64,000 nucleotides of DNA from Actinoplanes sp. NBRC 103695 (GCF_030269485.1 NZ_BSTL01000003.1:186001-250000); one strand, 5' to 3'; numbered from the stretch's first letter, positions 32,860 to 41,223 are shown. Numbers and translations: made by a program. The notes: generated from the sequence alone by a model not told the origin.

Positions 32860-34660
32860 GCGGGGCGCTCTGCCGCACTGGCGTCTGCTTCGCCTGACCG
32901 TGCTGCTGGTGGTTCGCGCGGCCCCGATGCAATGTGTCCTCGTGGTGGTCGCCGCGGTGGTGCTCGCGGCTTCTCCGGTCGCCACCGCCTGGTGCGTCAA
33001 AGCGCTGTTCGACGTCCTGGCGAGCCCCGGTCACGGTTCCTTCTCCGCGCTGCTGGTGCCGGTGTGCGCGGCGTTCGGGGCGGCGCTCGCCGGCGCCGGG
33101 GCGGTCTCCATGCAGCAGCTGGCGTCCTCCCGGGTCGTCCGGGCGGTGCGGGCCCAGGCCCAGGACGGCCTGTTCCGGGCCGTGGACTCACTGCCGTGGA
33201 TCATGGAGATCGAACGTCCCGACTTCCAGAACGAGCTGAGGCTCGCCGAGCGGGCCGCCGAAGACACCGCTCGCCGGCTGCTCTCCAGCGGCCTGATGGC
33301 GGTGACCGGGGTGCTGCAGTGCGTGGGCTGGTGCGTCAGCGTCGCGGTGACCTGGCCACCGATGATCGCTCTGCTGGCACTGGTCACCATCCCCTACTTC
33401 TGGCTCGGACACCGGACGGCACGGCGTGAGGCGCGGCTGCAGTCGAGCCTGGTGGGTTCGGGCCGTCTGCGCATGTTCTTCCGCAGCCTGCTGGTGGATC
33501 CGCGTGCGGCCAAGGAGAGCCGGCTGTTCGCCATCGGACCATATCTGCGATCACGGCTGGCCACACTGCTGCGCGCGGAGAGCGCGCTGGAGGACACCGT
33601 GGACCGGACGACCGCCAGGACCGACATGGTGCTGGCCGTCGTGGGCGCCAGCAGTCTGGCGGTGGCGACGCTGGTCGTCGTGCTCACCGCGACATCGAGG
33701 GGGTTGTCCGCCGGGGACCTGTCGCTCTTCCTCGCCGCGGCGGCCGGCGCTCAGACCACCATCGCCCTGGCCGCCGACGGCTACACCGGCGTGGCGGCGT
33801 CGCTGCTGGTGATGAAGCATTACTTCGCATTCCATGCCCGGGTACCGCCGGTCGCGCCCAGCGGGTCACTCGTCTCGCACGAGCCGTCCGGCGAGATCGA
33901 GCTGCGGGGTGTCTGGTTCCGCTATGACGCCGACGGCCCGTGGGTACTGCGGGACGTCAACCTGCGCATCCCGGCCGGTACGAGAGTCGGCGTGGCCGGC
34001 CCGAACGGCGCCGGCAAGAGCACTCTCATCAAGCTGATCTGCCAGCTCTACCAGCCGACCCGCGGTGAGATCCTGTTCGACGGGGTGCCGGCCGGACGGC
34101 TCGATCCCGCGGCGATCCGGCGGCGGATCACCGCGGTGTTCCAGGACTTCATGTCCTATGACCTCACGGTGGCGGAGAACATCGGCGTCGGCGACATCCA
34201 GCGGGTCGGCGACCGTGCGGAACTGCGCAGGGTCGCCGCGATGGTCGACATGCACGACGAGATCGAAAGGATGCCGGGCGGGTACGACACGCTACTCAGC
34301 AAGATCCATATCGCTGACGACGACGCCGCGGTCCATCTGCTCTCCGGCGGCCAGTGGCAGAGGCTCGCGATCGCCCGTGCCCTGCTGCGCCGCGACGCCA
34401 CGATCGCGATTCTGGACGAGCCGGCCTCCGGCCTGGACGCGTTCGCGCAGCATCGTCTCCGCGAGATCATCGACTCCATCGGCGCGGACCGCACCGTGCT
34501 GCTGATCTCCCATCACCTCGGCTCGATGCGGCGGATGGAGACGATCGTCGTCGTGGACGACGGCAGGATCGCCGAGCACGGAACACATGACGAACTGGTC
34601 CTCACGGGCGGCACTTACGCCCAGCTGTTCTCCCTCCAGGCGGCCGGTTACGTCGCCTGA
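32798..34660 (+). CDS. ABC exporter (membrane domain fused to ATPase) of the cysteine-rich-peptide locus
   Basis: This half-transporter of about 620 residues should work as a homodimer. Six membrane helices (about residues 30-310) are followed by the ATPase domain (about 365-600) with Walker A GPNGAGKST, signature LSGGQWQRLAIARAL, Walker B ATIAILDEPASGLD and the switch histidine in ISHHLG. There is no N-terminal C39 peptidase domain, so leader removal must be done by another enzyme, in line with the S26 gene next to it. The start is uncertain: ATG 32798 is preceded by GGAGCG, and ATG 32780 is also in frame. It overlaps the peptidase gene by about 60 bases. Its likely cargo is the cysteine-rich peptide. 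Confidence 0.85.
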   Translation: MASSADPSTTSRPGERWPGTERGALPHWRLLRLTVLLVVRAAPMQCVLVVVAAVVLAASPVATAWCVKALFDVLASPGHGSFSALLVPVCAAFGAALAGAGAVSMQQLASSRVVRAVRAQAQDGLFRAVDSLPWIMEIERPDFQNELRLAERAAEDTARRLLSSGLMAVTGVLQCVGWCVSVAVTWPPMIALLALVTIPYFWLGHRTARREARLQSSLVGSGRLRMFFRSLLVDPRAAKESRLFAIGPYLRSRLATLLRAESALEDTVDRTTARTDMVLAVVGASSLAVATLVVVLTATSRGLSAGDLSLFLAAAAGAQTTIALAADGYTGVAASLLVMKHYFAFHARVPPVAPSGSLVSHEPSGEIELRGVWFRYDADGPWVLRDVNLRIPAGTRVGVAGPNGAGKSTLIKLICQLYQPTRGEILFDGVPAGRLDPAAIRRRITAVFQDFMSYDLTVAENIGVGDIQRVGDRAELRRVAAMVDMHDEIERMPGGYDTLLSKIHIADDDAAVHLLSGGQWQRLAIARALLRRDATIAILDEPASGLDAFAQHRLREIIDSIGADRTVLLISHHLGSMRRMETIVVVDDGRIAEHGTHDELVLTGGTYAQLFSLQAAGYVA

Positions 34661-34695
34661 CGGCCTGCCGGACGCGGCGGCCGCAACGGGCCGAT

Positions 34696-35814
34696 CTAGC
34701 CGAAGCGGATCTGCGTCACCGCCGCCACGTCGATCGAGCCGGCCGCCGGACCGGGCAGGCCCGTGGTCGCGTCGATCGGGAACCACGCGAGGTTGCCGGA
34801 GCGCTCGTTGGCCACGTACAGCCAGGTGCCGGTGGCGTCGATCGCGAGATGGCGCGGCCAGGCGCCGCCGCACGAGGGGGTCGCGACCAGGGTGAGACGA
34901 GCGCCGCCCTCGGTGACGGCGAACACCGCGACGGTGTCGGTACCCCGGTTGCTGACGTAGACGAAACGGCCGTCGGCGGAGACCGCGATCTCGCCCGGGT
35001 AGTTGTCGACGCCGGGATCCCGCACGGTCGGGGTGACCTGGCCGGCGGTCAGCGTGCCGGCCGCGTACGAGCACACGGTCACCGTCGAGGCCAGCTCGTC
35101 GGCCGTGTACGCGTACGCGCCGTTCGGATGGAAGGCCAGATGCCGGGGGCCGCTGCCGGTCGGCAGAACCAGCCGGCCGGCCTCGGCCAGGGTCGCGCCG
35201 GTCACGTCCAGCTCGTAGGTGAACACCGTGTCGACGCCGAGGTCGACGGCGAGCACGTACTCGCCGGCCGGGTCGACGACCACCTGGTGGGCGTGCGACG
35301 TCCGGCCGCCCGAGGACTGCCGCCGGGTGTCGGTGGCCGCGCCGACCGTGCCGTCGGCGAGGATCCGGTGGGTGACGACGGCGCCTCCGCCGTACAGCGA
35401 CGTGAACAGAAACCGCCCGCTCGGGTGGACGGCGACGTGGGCGGGGCCGGAGCCGGTCGGCTGCGTGTTCAGCGGTGCCGGGGCTGTGCCGTCGCCGACG
35501 GTCAGCGCGTTCACCGTCCCGGCGGGCGACAGCTCGCTGATCGCGTACAGGTGCTGGGAATCGGGCCCGAGGTCGAGCCACGACGGCTGGGCCAGGGCTG
35601 TCCACGAGTCGATCCGCGGCGTGCCGGTGCTCGGATCGGCGAAGCCGTGGGCGATGCCTCGGCCGCCGGACGCGGTGTAGGTGCCCAGGTGGAAGCGCTG
35701 GACCTGCGGCTGCGAGGCCACGGCCGGGGAGTCGCGCAGCGCCGGGTTTCCGGTTGCCAGGCTGACCGCGGCGGCGCCGCCGGCCTGGAGGAGCCCGCGT
35801 CGAGAGATCGGCAT
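34696..35814 (-). CDS. Tat-exported lactonase-family seven-bladed propeller protein
   Basis: This 372-residue protein is of the 6-phosphogluconolactonase/3-carboxymuconate-cyclase-like (Pgl) propeller family. The N-terminus ISRRGLLQAGGAAAVSLATG is a twin-arginine signal. Blade motifs include FHLGTYTASGGRGIAHG, SGPAHVAVHPSGRFLFTSLY, SHAHQVVVDPAGEYVLAVDL, SGPRHLAFHPNGAYAYTADE and YPGEIAVSADGRFVYVSNRG. The family hydrolyses sugar lactones in the cytosol, but exported members are common in actinomycetes and their substrates are not known. ATG 35814 begins the Tat motif; in-frame starts exist at 35826 and 35847. It converges with the exporter gene. Confidence 0.85.
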   Translation of the reverse strand: MPISRRGLLQAGGAAAVSLATGNPALRDSPAVASQPQVQRFHLGTYTASGGRGIAHGFADPSTGTPRIDSWTALAQPSWLDLGPDSQHLYAISELSPAGTVNALTVGDGTAPAPLNTQPTGSGPAHVAVHPSGRFLFTSLYGGGAVVTHRILADGTVGAATDTRRQSSGGRTSHAHQVVVDPAGEYVLAVDLGVDTVFTYELDVTGATLAEAGRLVLPTGSGPRHLAFHPNGAYAYTADELASTVTVCSYAAGTLTAGQVTPTVRDPGVDNYPGEIAVSADGRFVYVSNRGTDTVAVFAVTEGGARLTLVATPSCGGAWPRHLAIDATGTWLYVANERSGNLAWFPIDATTGLPGPAAGSIDVAAVTQIRFG

Positions 35815-35939
35815 GTCGATCAACATAACCCGCGCCAGGCCCGACATCCATCGGTAGACGTCAATGGGCTGACGTTATTTCGTACGGGTGGCGGGGGTTC
35901 TGTGCGCACATCGTCATCTTGCTATTAGACGATCGATTG

Positions 35940-35960
35940 TGAAAACCATTATCGTTTTGC
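35940..35960 (+). promoter_or_regulatory. Zur-type operator
   Basis: TGAAAACCATTATCGTTTTGC is an interrupted palindrome in which GAAAAC pairs with GTTTTG (one mismatch) around an ATTAT centre. It fits the zinc-uptake-regulator box of actinobacteria and lies 24 bases before the zinc-binding-protein gene, so zinc-bound Zur should repress the whole importer operon. Confidence 0.7.
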
Positions 35961-35983
35961 TTCTCAGGACAGGAGCGAAACTC

Positions 35984-36964
35984 ATGAATCTCCGGCAACG
36001 CATGCTCTCGGCGGCGGCCGCCGTCACGGCCGTCACCGTTCTGGCCGGCTGCGGTTCCGGCGGGGATGACGCCGGCCAGGCGGCGCCCGGTCCTTCCGGA
36101 TCCGCGCCGCCGGCCGTGGTCGCGACCACCCCCGAAGTGGCTGACTTCGTCCGCAACATCGGCGGACCCGAGGTGACCGTCACGCAGATCATCAAGCCGA
36201 ACGTCGACCCGCACGACTACGAGCCCACCCCGGCCGACATCAAGGCGATCGGTGAGGCCAAGGTCGTCGTCAAGAACGGCGTCGGACTCGAAGGGTGGCT
36301 CGACCGCACCATCGAGGCCTCCGGTTTCCAGGGCTCGGTCGTGGACTCCAGCCAAGGCGTGGCGCTGCGTGAGGGTGGCCACGAAGAGGGCGAGGAAGCC
36401 GGCGAGGAGCACGCGGGTGAGGATCACGACCCCCACATCTGGCACAACCCGCGGAACGCCAAGATCATGGTCACCAACATCGAGAAGGGCCTCGCCGCGG
36501 CCGACGCCACCCGGGCGGAGACGTACGCGAAGAACCTGACCGCGTACTCCGCGGAGCTGGACAAGCTGGACGCGGACAACGAGGCCGCGTACGCCGAACT
36601 GCCGGCCGCCGACCGCAAGCTGGTCACCAACCACGACGCCTTCGGCTATTACGTCGACCGGTACGAGCTGGAGTTCGTCGGCTCGGTGATCCCCAGCCTG
36701 GACACCTCGGCCGAACTGTCCGCGAAGCAGCTCACCGACCTGGTGGCGAAGATCAAGGCGACGGGTACGAAGGCGATCTTCACCGAGAGCTCACTGCCGC
36801 CCAAGAGCGCGGAGGCGATCGCCCAGCAGGCCGGCGTCGAGGTGGTCGGCGGCGAGGACGCACTCTTCGGGGACAGCCTGGGCGAGCCCGGCACCCCGGA
36901 GGGCACCTATCTGGGTGCTGAGCGCCACAACACCGAGGTCATCGTCTCGGCGCTGGCCGGCTGA
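35984..36964 (+). CDS. znuA: Zinc ABC transporter substrate-binding lipoprotein
   Basis: This cluster A-I metal-binding lipoprotein (326 residues) captures zinc outside the membrane. It has a lipobox VLAGC (Cys23), VDPHDYEPTPADIKAI with the first metal histidine, and a His/Glu-rich loop (residues about 128-146, ending HDPHIWHNP) typical of zinc rather than manganese binders. NHDAFGYYVDRYELEFVG with another ligand histidine and FTESSLPPKSAE complete the site. ATG 35984 has a GGAG site. The Zur box just upstream supports zinc as substrate. The gene is followed after one base by the ATPase gene. Confidence 0.92.
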   Translation: MNLRQRMLSAAAAVTAVTVLAGCGSGGDDAGQAAPGPSGSAPPAVVATTPEVADFVRNIGGPEVTVTQIIKPNVDPHDYEPTPADIKAIGEAKVVVKNGVGLEGWLDRTIEASGFQGSVVDSSQGVALREGGHEEGEEAGEEHAGEDHDPHIWHNPRNAKIMVTNIEKGLAAADATRAETYAKNLTAYSAELDKLDADNEAAYAELPAADRKLVTNHDAFGYYVDRYELEFVGSVIPSLDTSAELSAKQLTDLVAKIKATGTKAIFTESSLPPKSAEAIAQQAGVEVVGGEDALFGDSLGEPGTPEGTYLGAERHNTEVIVSALAG

Positions 36965-36965
36965 G

Positions 36966-37718
36966 ATGGATGCCGCTCTGCGGTACGCGGGGGTGAGCGT
37001 CGGCTACCACGGCACTCCGGTACTCACCCACGTGGACCTCGAACTGCGGCCGGGGCAGCGGCTGGCCCTGGTCGGCCCGAACGGCGCCGGCAAATCCACC
37101 TTGATCAAGTCGGTGCTCGGCCTGGCCCCGATCCTCCGGGGCACGGCCGAGGTGCTGGGCAGCGAACCGGCGGCGGCGCGTGACCGGGCCGGATACGTGC
37201 CGCAGACCGACACCCTCGACGCCGACTTCCCGGTCAGCGTCCGGCAGGTGGTGATGATGGGCCGCTACCGGCGGATCGGCTGGTGGCGCCCGGCGCGGGC
37301 CGCGGACCGTCTCGCGGTGGCCGGCGCGCTGGAGCGGGTCGGGCTGGCGGACCGGGCGGGGCACCGCTTCGGCACACTCTCCGGTGGTCAGCGCCAGCGC
37401 GTCCTGCTGGCCCGCGCCATCGCCGCCGAGCCGCGGCTGCTGCTGCTCGACGAGCCGTTCAACGGCGTCGACGCCGTCAGTCAGGAGGCCATCTCGCGGG
37501 TGCTGCGCGAGCTCAGCGCCGACGGAACCGCGCTGGTGCTCAGCACCCACGACCTGACCGTGGCCCGGGATCTTGCGGACCTGGTGTGCCTGGTCAACGG
37601 CCGGCAGTGGGCGGTGGGCCCGCCTGCCGAGACGCTCACCGCGGAGCCGCTGCGGCGGACGTACGCCGGGAGCGCCGTCGACGTGAGCGACGGCAGCATG
37701 GTGCTGGTCGAGCCGTGA
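36966..37718 (+). CDS. znuC: Zinc ABC transporter ATPase
   Basis: This 250-residue ATPase of the zinc importer has Walker A GPNGAGKST (about residues 39-47), a Q-loop in YVPQTDTLDADFPVSV, which is typical of metal-type ATPases, signature LSGGQRQRVLLARAI, Walker B LLLLDEPFNGVD and the switch histidine in STHDL. Its ATG starts one base after the binding-protein stop, and its stop overlaps the next GTG start by 4 bases, so the operon is tightly coupled. Confidence 0.92.
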   Translation: MDAALRYAGVSVGYHGTPVLTHVDLELRPGQRLALVGPNGAGKSTLIKSVLGLAPILRGTAEVLGSEPAAARDRAGYVPQTDTLDADFPVSVRQVVMMGRYRRIGWWRPARAADRLAVAGALERVGLADRAGHRFGTLSGGQRQRVLLARAIAAEPRLLLLDEPFNGVDAVSQEAISRVLRELSADGTALVLSTHDLTVARDLADLVCLVNGRQWAVGPPAETLTAEPLRRTYAGSAVDVSDGSMVLVEP

Positions 37719-38602
37719 TCGAGCCGTTCACGCTGCCGTTCATGTCCCGGGCCCTGGCCGAGATGGCTCTGCTGGCGCTGATCTGCGGTCCGGTCAGCGT
37801 GTTCGTCTTCGCCCGCCGGTTGTCGTTCGCCTCGGACGCGCTGACCCACACCGTCTTTCCCGGCGTGGTGATCGGGTTCCTCGCCGGTGGGCTCGAGGGC
37901 GTCTTCACCGGTGCGCTGATCGCCGCGGTGCTGACCGCGGCCGTGCTGACGGTGCTCACCCGGGGCGGGCGGGTCTCGGACGACGCCGCCACGGCGGTCG
38001 TGCTGACGGCGATGTTCTCGGCCGGTGTGGTGCTGGTCTCGCGGCGATCCTCGTACACCGCCGATCTGACGTCCTTTCTCTTCGGCCGCCTGCTGACCGT
38101 GACGCCGCGGCAGATCGCCGAGACCGCCGTCCTCGCGGTCGTGGTGCTGGTGGCGCTGCTGATCGGCGCCCGCGCGCTGCTGTTCCGCACTTTCGACCCG
38201 GCCGGTGCGGCGGCGGCCGGGTTCCGGATCGGCGGCTTGGACCTGTGGCTCAACCTGATCGTCGCGCTGGTCGTGGTCGCGGCGGTCCGTGCGGTCGGCA
38301 CGATCCTCGTCGTGGCGTTGCTGATCGTCCCGGCCGCGGCGGCCCGCATGGTGACCGACCGGCCGGCCGCCATGGCGGTGATCGGCACGGTGCTGATCGC
38401 CGGAGCCGGGTACGGCGGGCTGCTGGTCAGCTGGACCGCGTCGCTCGACCACGGCATCGCGCTGACCTCGGCCTCGGCGGTGGTCCTGCTGCTCGTCGTG
38501 GCCTACCTGCTGATGATCCCGGCGCGGTTGCTGCGGACCGGAGGGCGTCGCGGCCGGTCGCCCGTACCGGGAAGGAACTCCGGTCATGAACTGGTGGGAT
38601 GA
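37715..38602 (+). CDS. znuB: Zinc ABC transporter permease, first of two
   Basis: This 295-residue permease of the ABC-3 (metal) family has eight to nine membrane helices. Family phrases are FMSRALAEMALLALICGPVS, LSFASDALTHTVFPGVVIGF (the SHT/AL region) and VGTILVVALLIVPAAAARM near the C-terminal third. The start is GTG 37715, overlapping the ATPase stop (GTGA). The longer open frame upstream is a shadow of the ATPase gene. It overlaps the second permease gene by 17 bases. Confidence 0.9.
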   Translation: MIEPFTLPFMSRALAEMALLALICGPVSVFVFARRLSFASDALTHTVFPGVVIGFLAGGLEGVFTGALIAAVLTAAVLTVLTRGGRVSDDAATAVVLTAMFSAGVVLVSRRSSYTADLTSFLFGRLLTVTPRQIAETAVLAVVVLVALLIGARALLFRTFDPAGAAAAGFRIGGLDLWLNLIVALVVVAAVRAVGTILVVALLIVPAAAARMVTDRPAAMAVIGTVLIAGAGYGGLLVSWTASLDHGIALTSASAVVLLLVVAYLLMIPARLLRTGGRRGRSPVPGRNSGHELVG

Positions 38603-39428
38603 CGCCCTGCACCGGGCCGTGGCCGAGGTGGTCCTGGCCGGGGTGCTCGCGGGACTCGTCGGGGTCCATGTGGTGGTGCGCCGGCTCTCGTTCTTCACGC
38701 TGGCGCTCACCCACGCGACCTTTCCCGGCGTGGTGGCCGCCTCGATCATCGGCGTCAACATCCTGGTCGGCGGGGTCGTGGCCGGTGGGATCATCGCGCT
38801 CGGGGTCGCCGCGCTGAGCCGGCGTCGCGGTCAGGACGCCGCGGCGGCCACGGGCGTGCTCGAGTCCGCCGGCTTCGCGCTCGGGGCCGCGCTGGTCGCC
38901 ACGCAGAGCGGTTTCAGCCGGGACCTGTCGTCGTTCCTGGTCGGATCGATCCTGACCGTCAGCGCCCGGGACCTGGTCACCACCGCGGTGGTGCTCGTCG
39001 TCGTCCTCGCCGTGCTGGTGACGGCCGCCCGGCCACTGCTGCTCATCGGATTCGACCGGGCCGGTGCCCAGGCGGCCGGCCTGTCGACCGGGGCGTGGGA
39101 CGTCGTGCTGCTGCTGACCATCGAGGTGGTCGTCGTCACCGTGGTCCCCGCGGTCGGCACGATCCTCGCGCTGTCGCTGATCGTGGCGCCCGCCGCGGCG
39201 GCCCGGCTGTGGTCGGCACGCCTGCCGGTGATGACGGCCCTCGCGGTCGCCTTCGCGGTCGGCAGCGGGGTGACCGGCTTGTGGATCTCGGCCCGCTGGA
39301 ACGTCGCCGCCGGCGCGAGCATCTCGCTGGCCGCGAGCGCGGTCCTCGCGGTCTCCTGGCTGCGAACGCTCCCGGCCTCCCGCCGCGACGGCGGGAGGCC
39401 GAGCGAGGTGGAGTCAGCGACCCCCTGA
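38586..39428 (+). CDS. Zinc ABC transporter permease, second of two
   Basis: This 280-residue ABC-3 family permease is related to its neighbour: the shared pattern is V-R-R-L-S-F-x-T-L-A-L-T-H-A-T-F-P-G-V and V-G-T-I-L-A-L-S-L-I-V-A-P-A-A-A-A-R. It has about eight helices. Zinc importers often use one permease as a homodimer, so two different permeases suggest a heterodimer, as in several manganese/iron/zinc systems. The ATG at 38586 has a GGAAGG site upstream. Its TGA abuts the TCA (stop on the other strand) of the next gene. Confidence 0.88.
   Translation: MNWWDDALHRAVAEVVLAGVLAGLVGVHVVVRRLSFFTLALTHATFPGVVAASIIGVNILVGGVVAGGIIALGVAALSRRRGQDAAAATGVLESAGFALGAALVATQSGFSRDLSSFLVGSILTVSARDLVTTAVVLVVVLAVLVTAARPLLLIGFDRAGAQAAGLSTGAWDVVLLLTIEVVVVTVVPAVGTILALSLIVAPAAAARLWSARLPVMTALAVAFAVGSGVTGLWISARWNVAAGASISLAASAVLAVSWLRTLPASRRDGGRPSEVESATP
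39374..39400 (+). terminator. Terminator-like hairpin inside the end of the permease gene
   Basis: GGCCTCCCGCC and GGCGGGAGGCC form a perfect 11-base stem with a 5-base loop, ending 28 bases before the stop. With no gap between this gene and the convergent one, the terminator has to lie inside coding sequence. Confidence 0.55.
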
Positions 39429-41060
39429 TCAGACAGGCCGGCGGCTGTCTGGCACCTCGTCCTCCAGGTCCACCACGTGGATGAGGTTGAACTTCAGATT
39501 CACCTTGCAGTTCGGGCTGCCACCCTTGATGGTGTGTTCGCCGAGCGGGACGGGATACGTGAGCTTGTAGTCGTAGAGATTGACGGGATAGTGGCCGATC
39601 CACTTGCTCTGAGTGACATTGCCGGAAATGGTGATCGAGTCCCGCCCGGGATCCTTGAAGAGAGCGAACTGGCCCGGCTCGAGATTGTGACGGTATTTCG
39701 GTTCCAGTGGAGCGCCTGTCGGCAGCGAGAGACCGGGAAAATTGAACTCTCCCTGTACGGCCGGACCGGCATACGGTTTGGCGTCCGGCCGTTCCCAGAC
39801 CGTCGTGCCGTTGACCAGCAGGGCGCCAAAGAGCGCCGGGCTTTTGCACGGTCCCTTGACTTCTCCGCGCAGACCGTCGATTTTCACCACGGCGCCGACG
39901 AGCACTTTCCGTGGCGGCACGACCGCGCAGGTGGTGAGGTTGTACTTCGTCGTCTCGGAGAACGCGGCGGCGCTGTCGTCGACGACGTTGTCCACCTGGT
40001 AGGAGATCGGCACGGCCGAGCTGAGGGCGTTCTGGCCGGCCAGGTAGGTGCGGATCTTGCGGTCGGCGATCAGTGACCGGGTGGCGCTCTCGTCGCCGCC
40101 CACCGCGACAACGCTGTACCGGGCGGAGCTGAGAACCGCCTTCCACCTGGCTTCCTGATCCAAGGTGCCGGACACCACCTTGGTGTCGGCCGAGAAGGAC
40201 AGGGCGTCCTTGAGTTCTTCCACCGACGATTTCGCCGTCACGCTGTAGATCAGCTTGCGGCCGTAGACGATATGCGAGACGGCCACCGGCGGATTGGCCG
40301 GGCCGATCCGCCGGGCGGCCGCCTGTACCTTGAGGTCCTTGACCGTGAAGTTCCGGCCGAAATACCCGGCCGGAGTGCTCGGCTTCACCATGCTGACGGT
40401 GAACATCCGTTGCGTGATGGTGACCAGGACACTTGATTGGCCGGCCGTCCGGCTCATTCCCAGGGAAGCGCTGGCCTTGACACCGAGATACTTCAGAGAG
40501 ATCCCGGCCTTCAGCAGCGCCTCTTCGGCACTCTGCGCCTCCTCACTGGCGTAACTGTAGGCGGCGGGCGGTTGCACGCCCGTCCTCTGCGCTTCGGCGA
40601 CCAGACTGTTGATCGCCTGCTTGACGGTGGCTCCGGTGGGCGCCTTGACCGTCTTGGCGATGTGCCTTCCGGGAAGGTCGGTGTAAATGGTCAACGGCGC
40701 TCGATTCCGAATGGGAAGTTCGGCGAGCGATCCGGGGCCGCCCGCATAACCGCGCCCTTGCAGCAGCCCACCGAGCCAGAGTTTGCCCGCGTCGGCGTTG
40801 AGCGCGACGATGTCGTCGGGGTTGGCGGTGAGCGTCTTGGGTGTCGTCTGGCATCGATATTTCGTCTGGTCGACCACTGTGGTTGACGTTGTGGCCGGCC
40901 CGGCCGGCCGGTCGGACTCCGGTTTCGCGGTGAGTGCGGGAAGCCCCATGATGTAGCGATTCACGGCTTCGGCCGGAGTGGGTTTCACGCCCGCGGCGGT
41001 CATTGTCGACAGAGCCGCGATGGCCGCCACAATCCCCCTGGTCCTACGTACCCATTTCAT
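39429..41060 (-). CDS. Secreted cholesterol-dependent-cytolysin-like pore-forming protein
   Basis: This 543-residue exported protein has a signal peptide about residues 1-32. From about 68 to 380 it follows thiol-activated cytolysins (CDCs) of the pneumolysin type: a start with N-A-D-A-G-K-L-W-L-G-G-L-L-Q-G, RAPLTIYTDLPGR, V-K-Q-A-I-N-S-L-V-A-E, ITQRMFTVSMVKPSTPAGYF, FTVKDLKV, VSHIVYGRKLIYSV then SSVEELKDALSF. The C-terminal domain (about 380-543) has cysteines and a KVLVGAVVKIDG start, but I cannot find the tryptophan-rich undecapeptide (ECTGLAWEWWR) that lets classical CDCs sense cholesterol, so target recognition probably differs. It stands divergent from a LuxR regulator. Confidence 0.8.
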   Translation of the reverse strand: MKWVRRTRGIVAAIAALSTMTAAGVKPTPAEAVNRYIMGLPALTAKPESDRPAGPATTSTTVVDQTKYRCQTTPKTLTANPDDIVALNADAGKLWLGGLLQGRGYAGGPGSLAELPIRNRAPLTIYTDLPGRHIAKTVKAPTGATVKQAINSLVAEAQRTGVQPPAAYSYASEEAQSAEEALLKAGISLKYLGVKASASLGMSRTAGQSSVLVTITQRMFTVSMVKPSTPAGYFGRNFTVKDLKVQAAARRIGPANPPVAVSHIVYGRKLIYSVTAKSSVEELKDALSFSADTKVVSGTLDQEARWKAVLSSARYSVVAVGGDESATRSLIADRKIRTYLAGQNALSSAVPISYQVDNVVDDSAAAFSETTKYNLTTCAVVPPRKVLVGAVVKIDGLRGEVKGPCKSPALFGALLVNGTTVWERPDAKPYAGPAVQGEFNFPGLSLPTGAPLEPKYRHNLEPGQFALFKDPGRDSITISGNVTQSKWIGHYPVNLYDYKLTYPVPLGEHTIKGGSPNCKVNLKFNLIHVVDLEDEVPDSRRPV

Positions 41061-41169
41061 TGCGAAGCACCTTTCCGTGATGCAGCGGTCTTGGATCCTT
41101 CGGGAGTGGCCTCGGGCGTCCGCCGGCAGAGGGGGTGCTGGACAGCGATCCGTCGACCACGTACAAAGC

Positions 41170-41202
41170 TTGGCAAAAGTGGTATCAAGCTGCTATTAGC
41201 AG
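41170..41202 (+). promoter_or_regulatory. LuxR-gene promoter with overlapping palindrome
   Basis: TTGGCA (41170-41175) and TATTAG (41194-41199) are 18 bases apart, a plausible promoter with a start near 41206. The 13-base palindrome CTGCTATTAGCAG (41190-41202) covers the -10 box. A regulator bound there would block transcription, so autoregulation by the adjacent LuxR protein is a reasonable guess. The 163-base gap also has to hold the promoter of the cytolysin-like gene. Confidence 0.5.
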
Positions 41203-41223
41203 GATTACGTACGGAGTTCGACG

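Noticed and set aside
37283..37714. Upstream extension of the first zinc permease gene
   Set aside because: It lies out of frame inside the ATPase gene; the GTGA overlap at 37715 gives a normal permease N-terminus.
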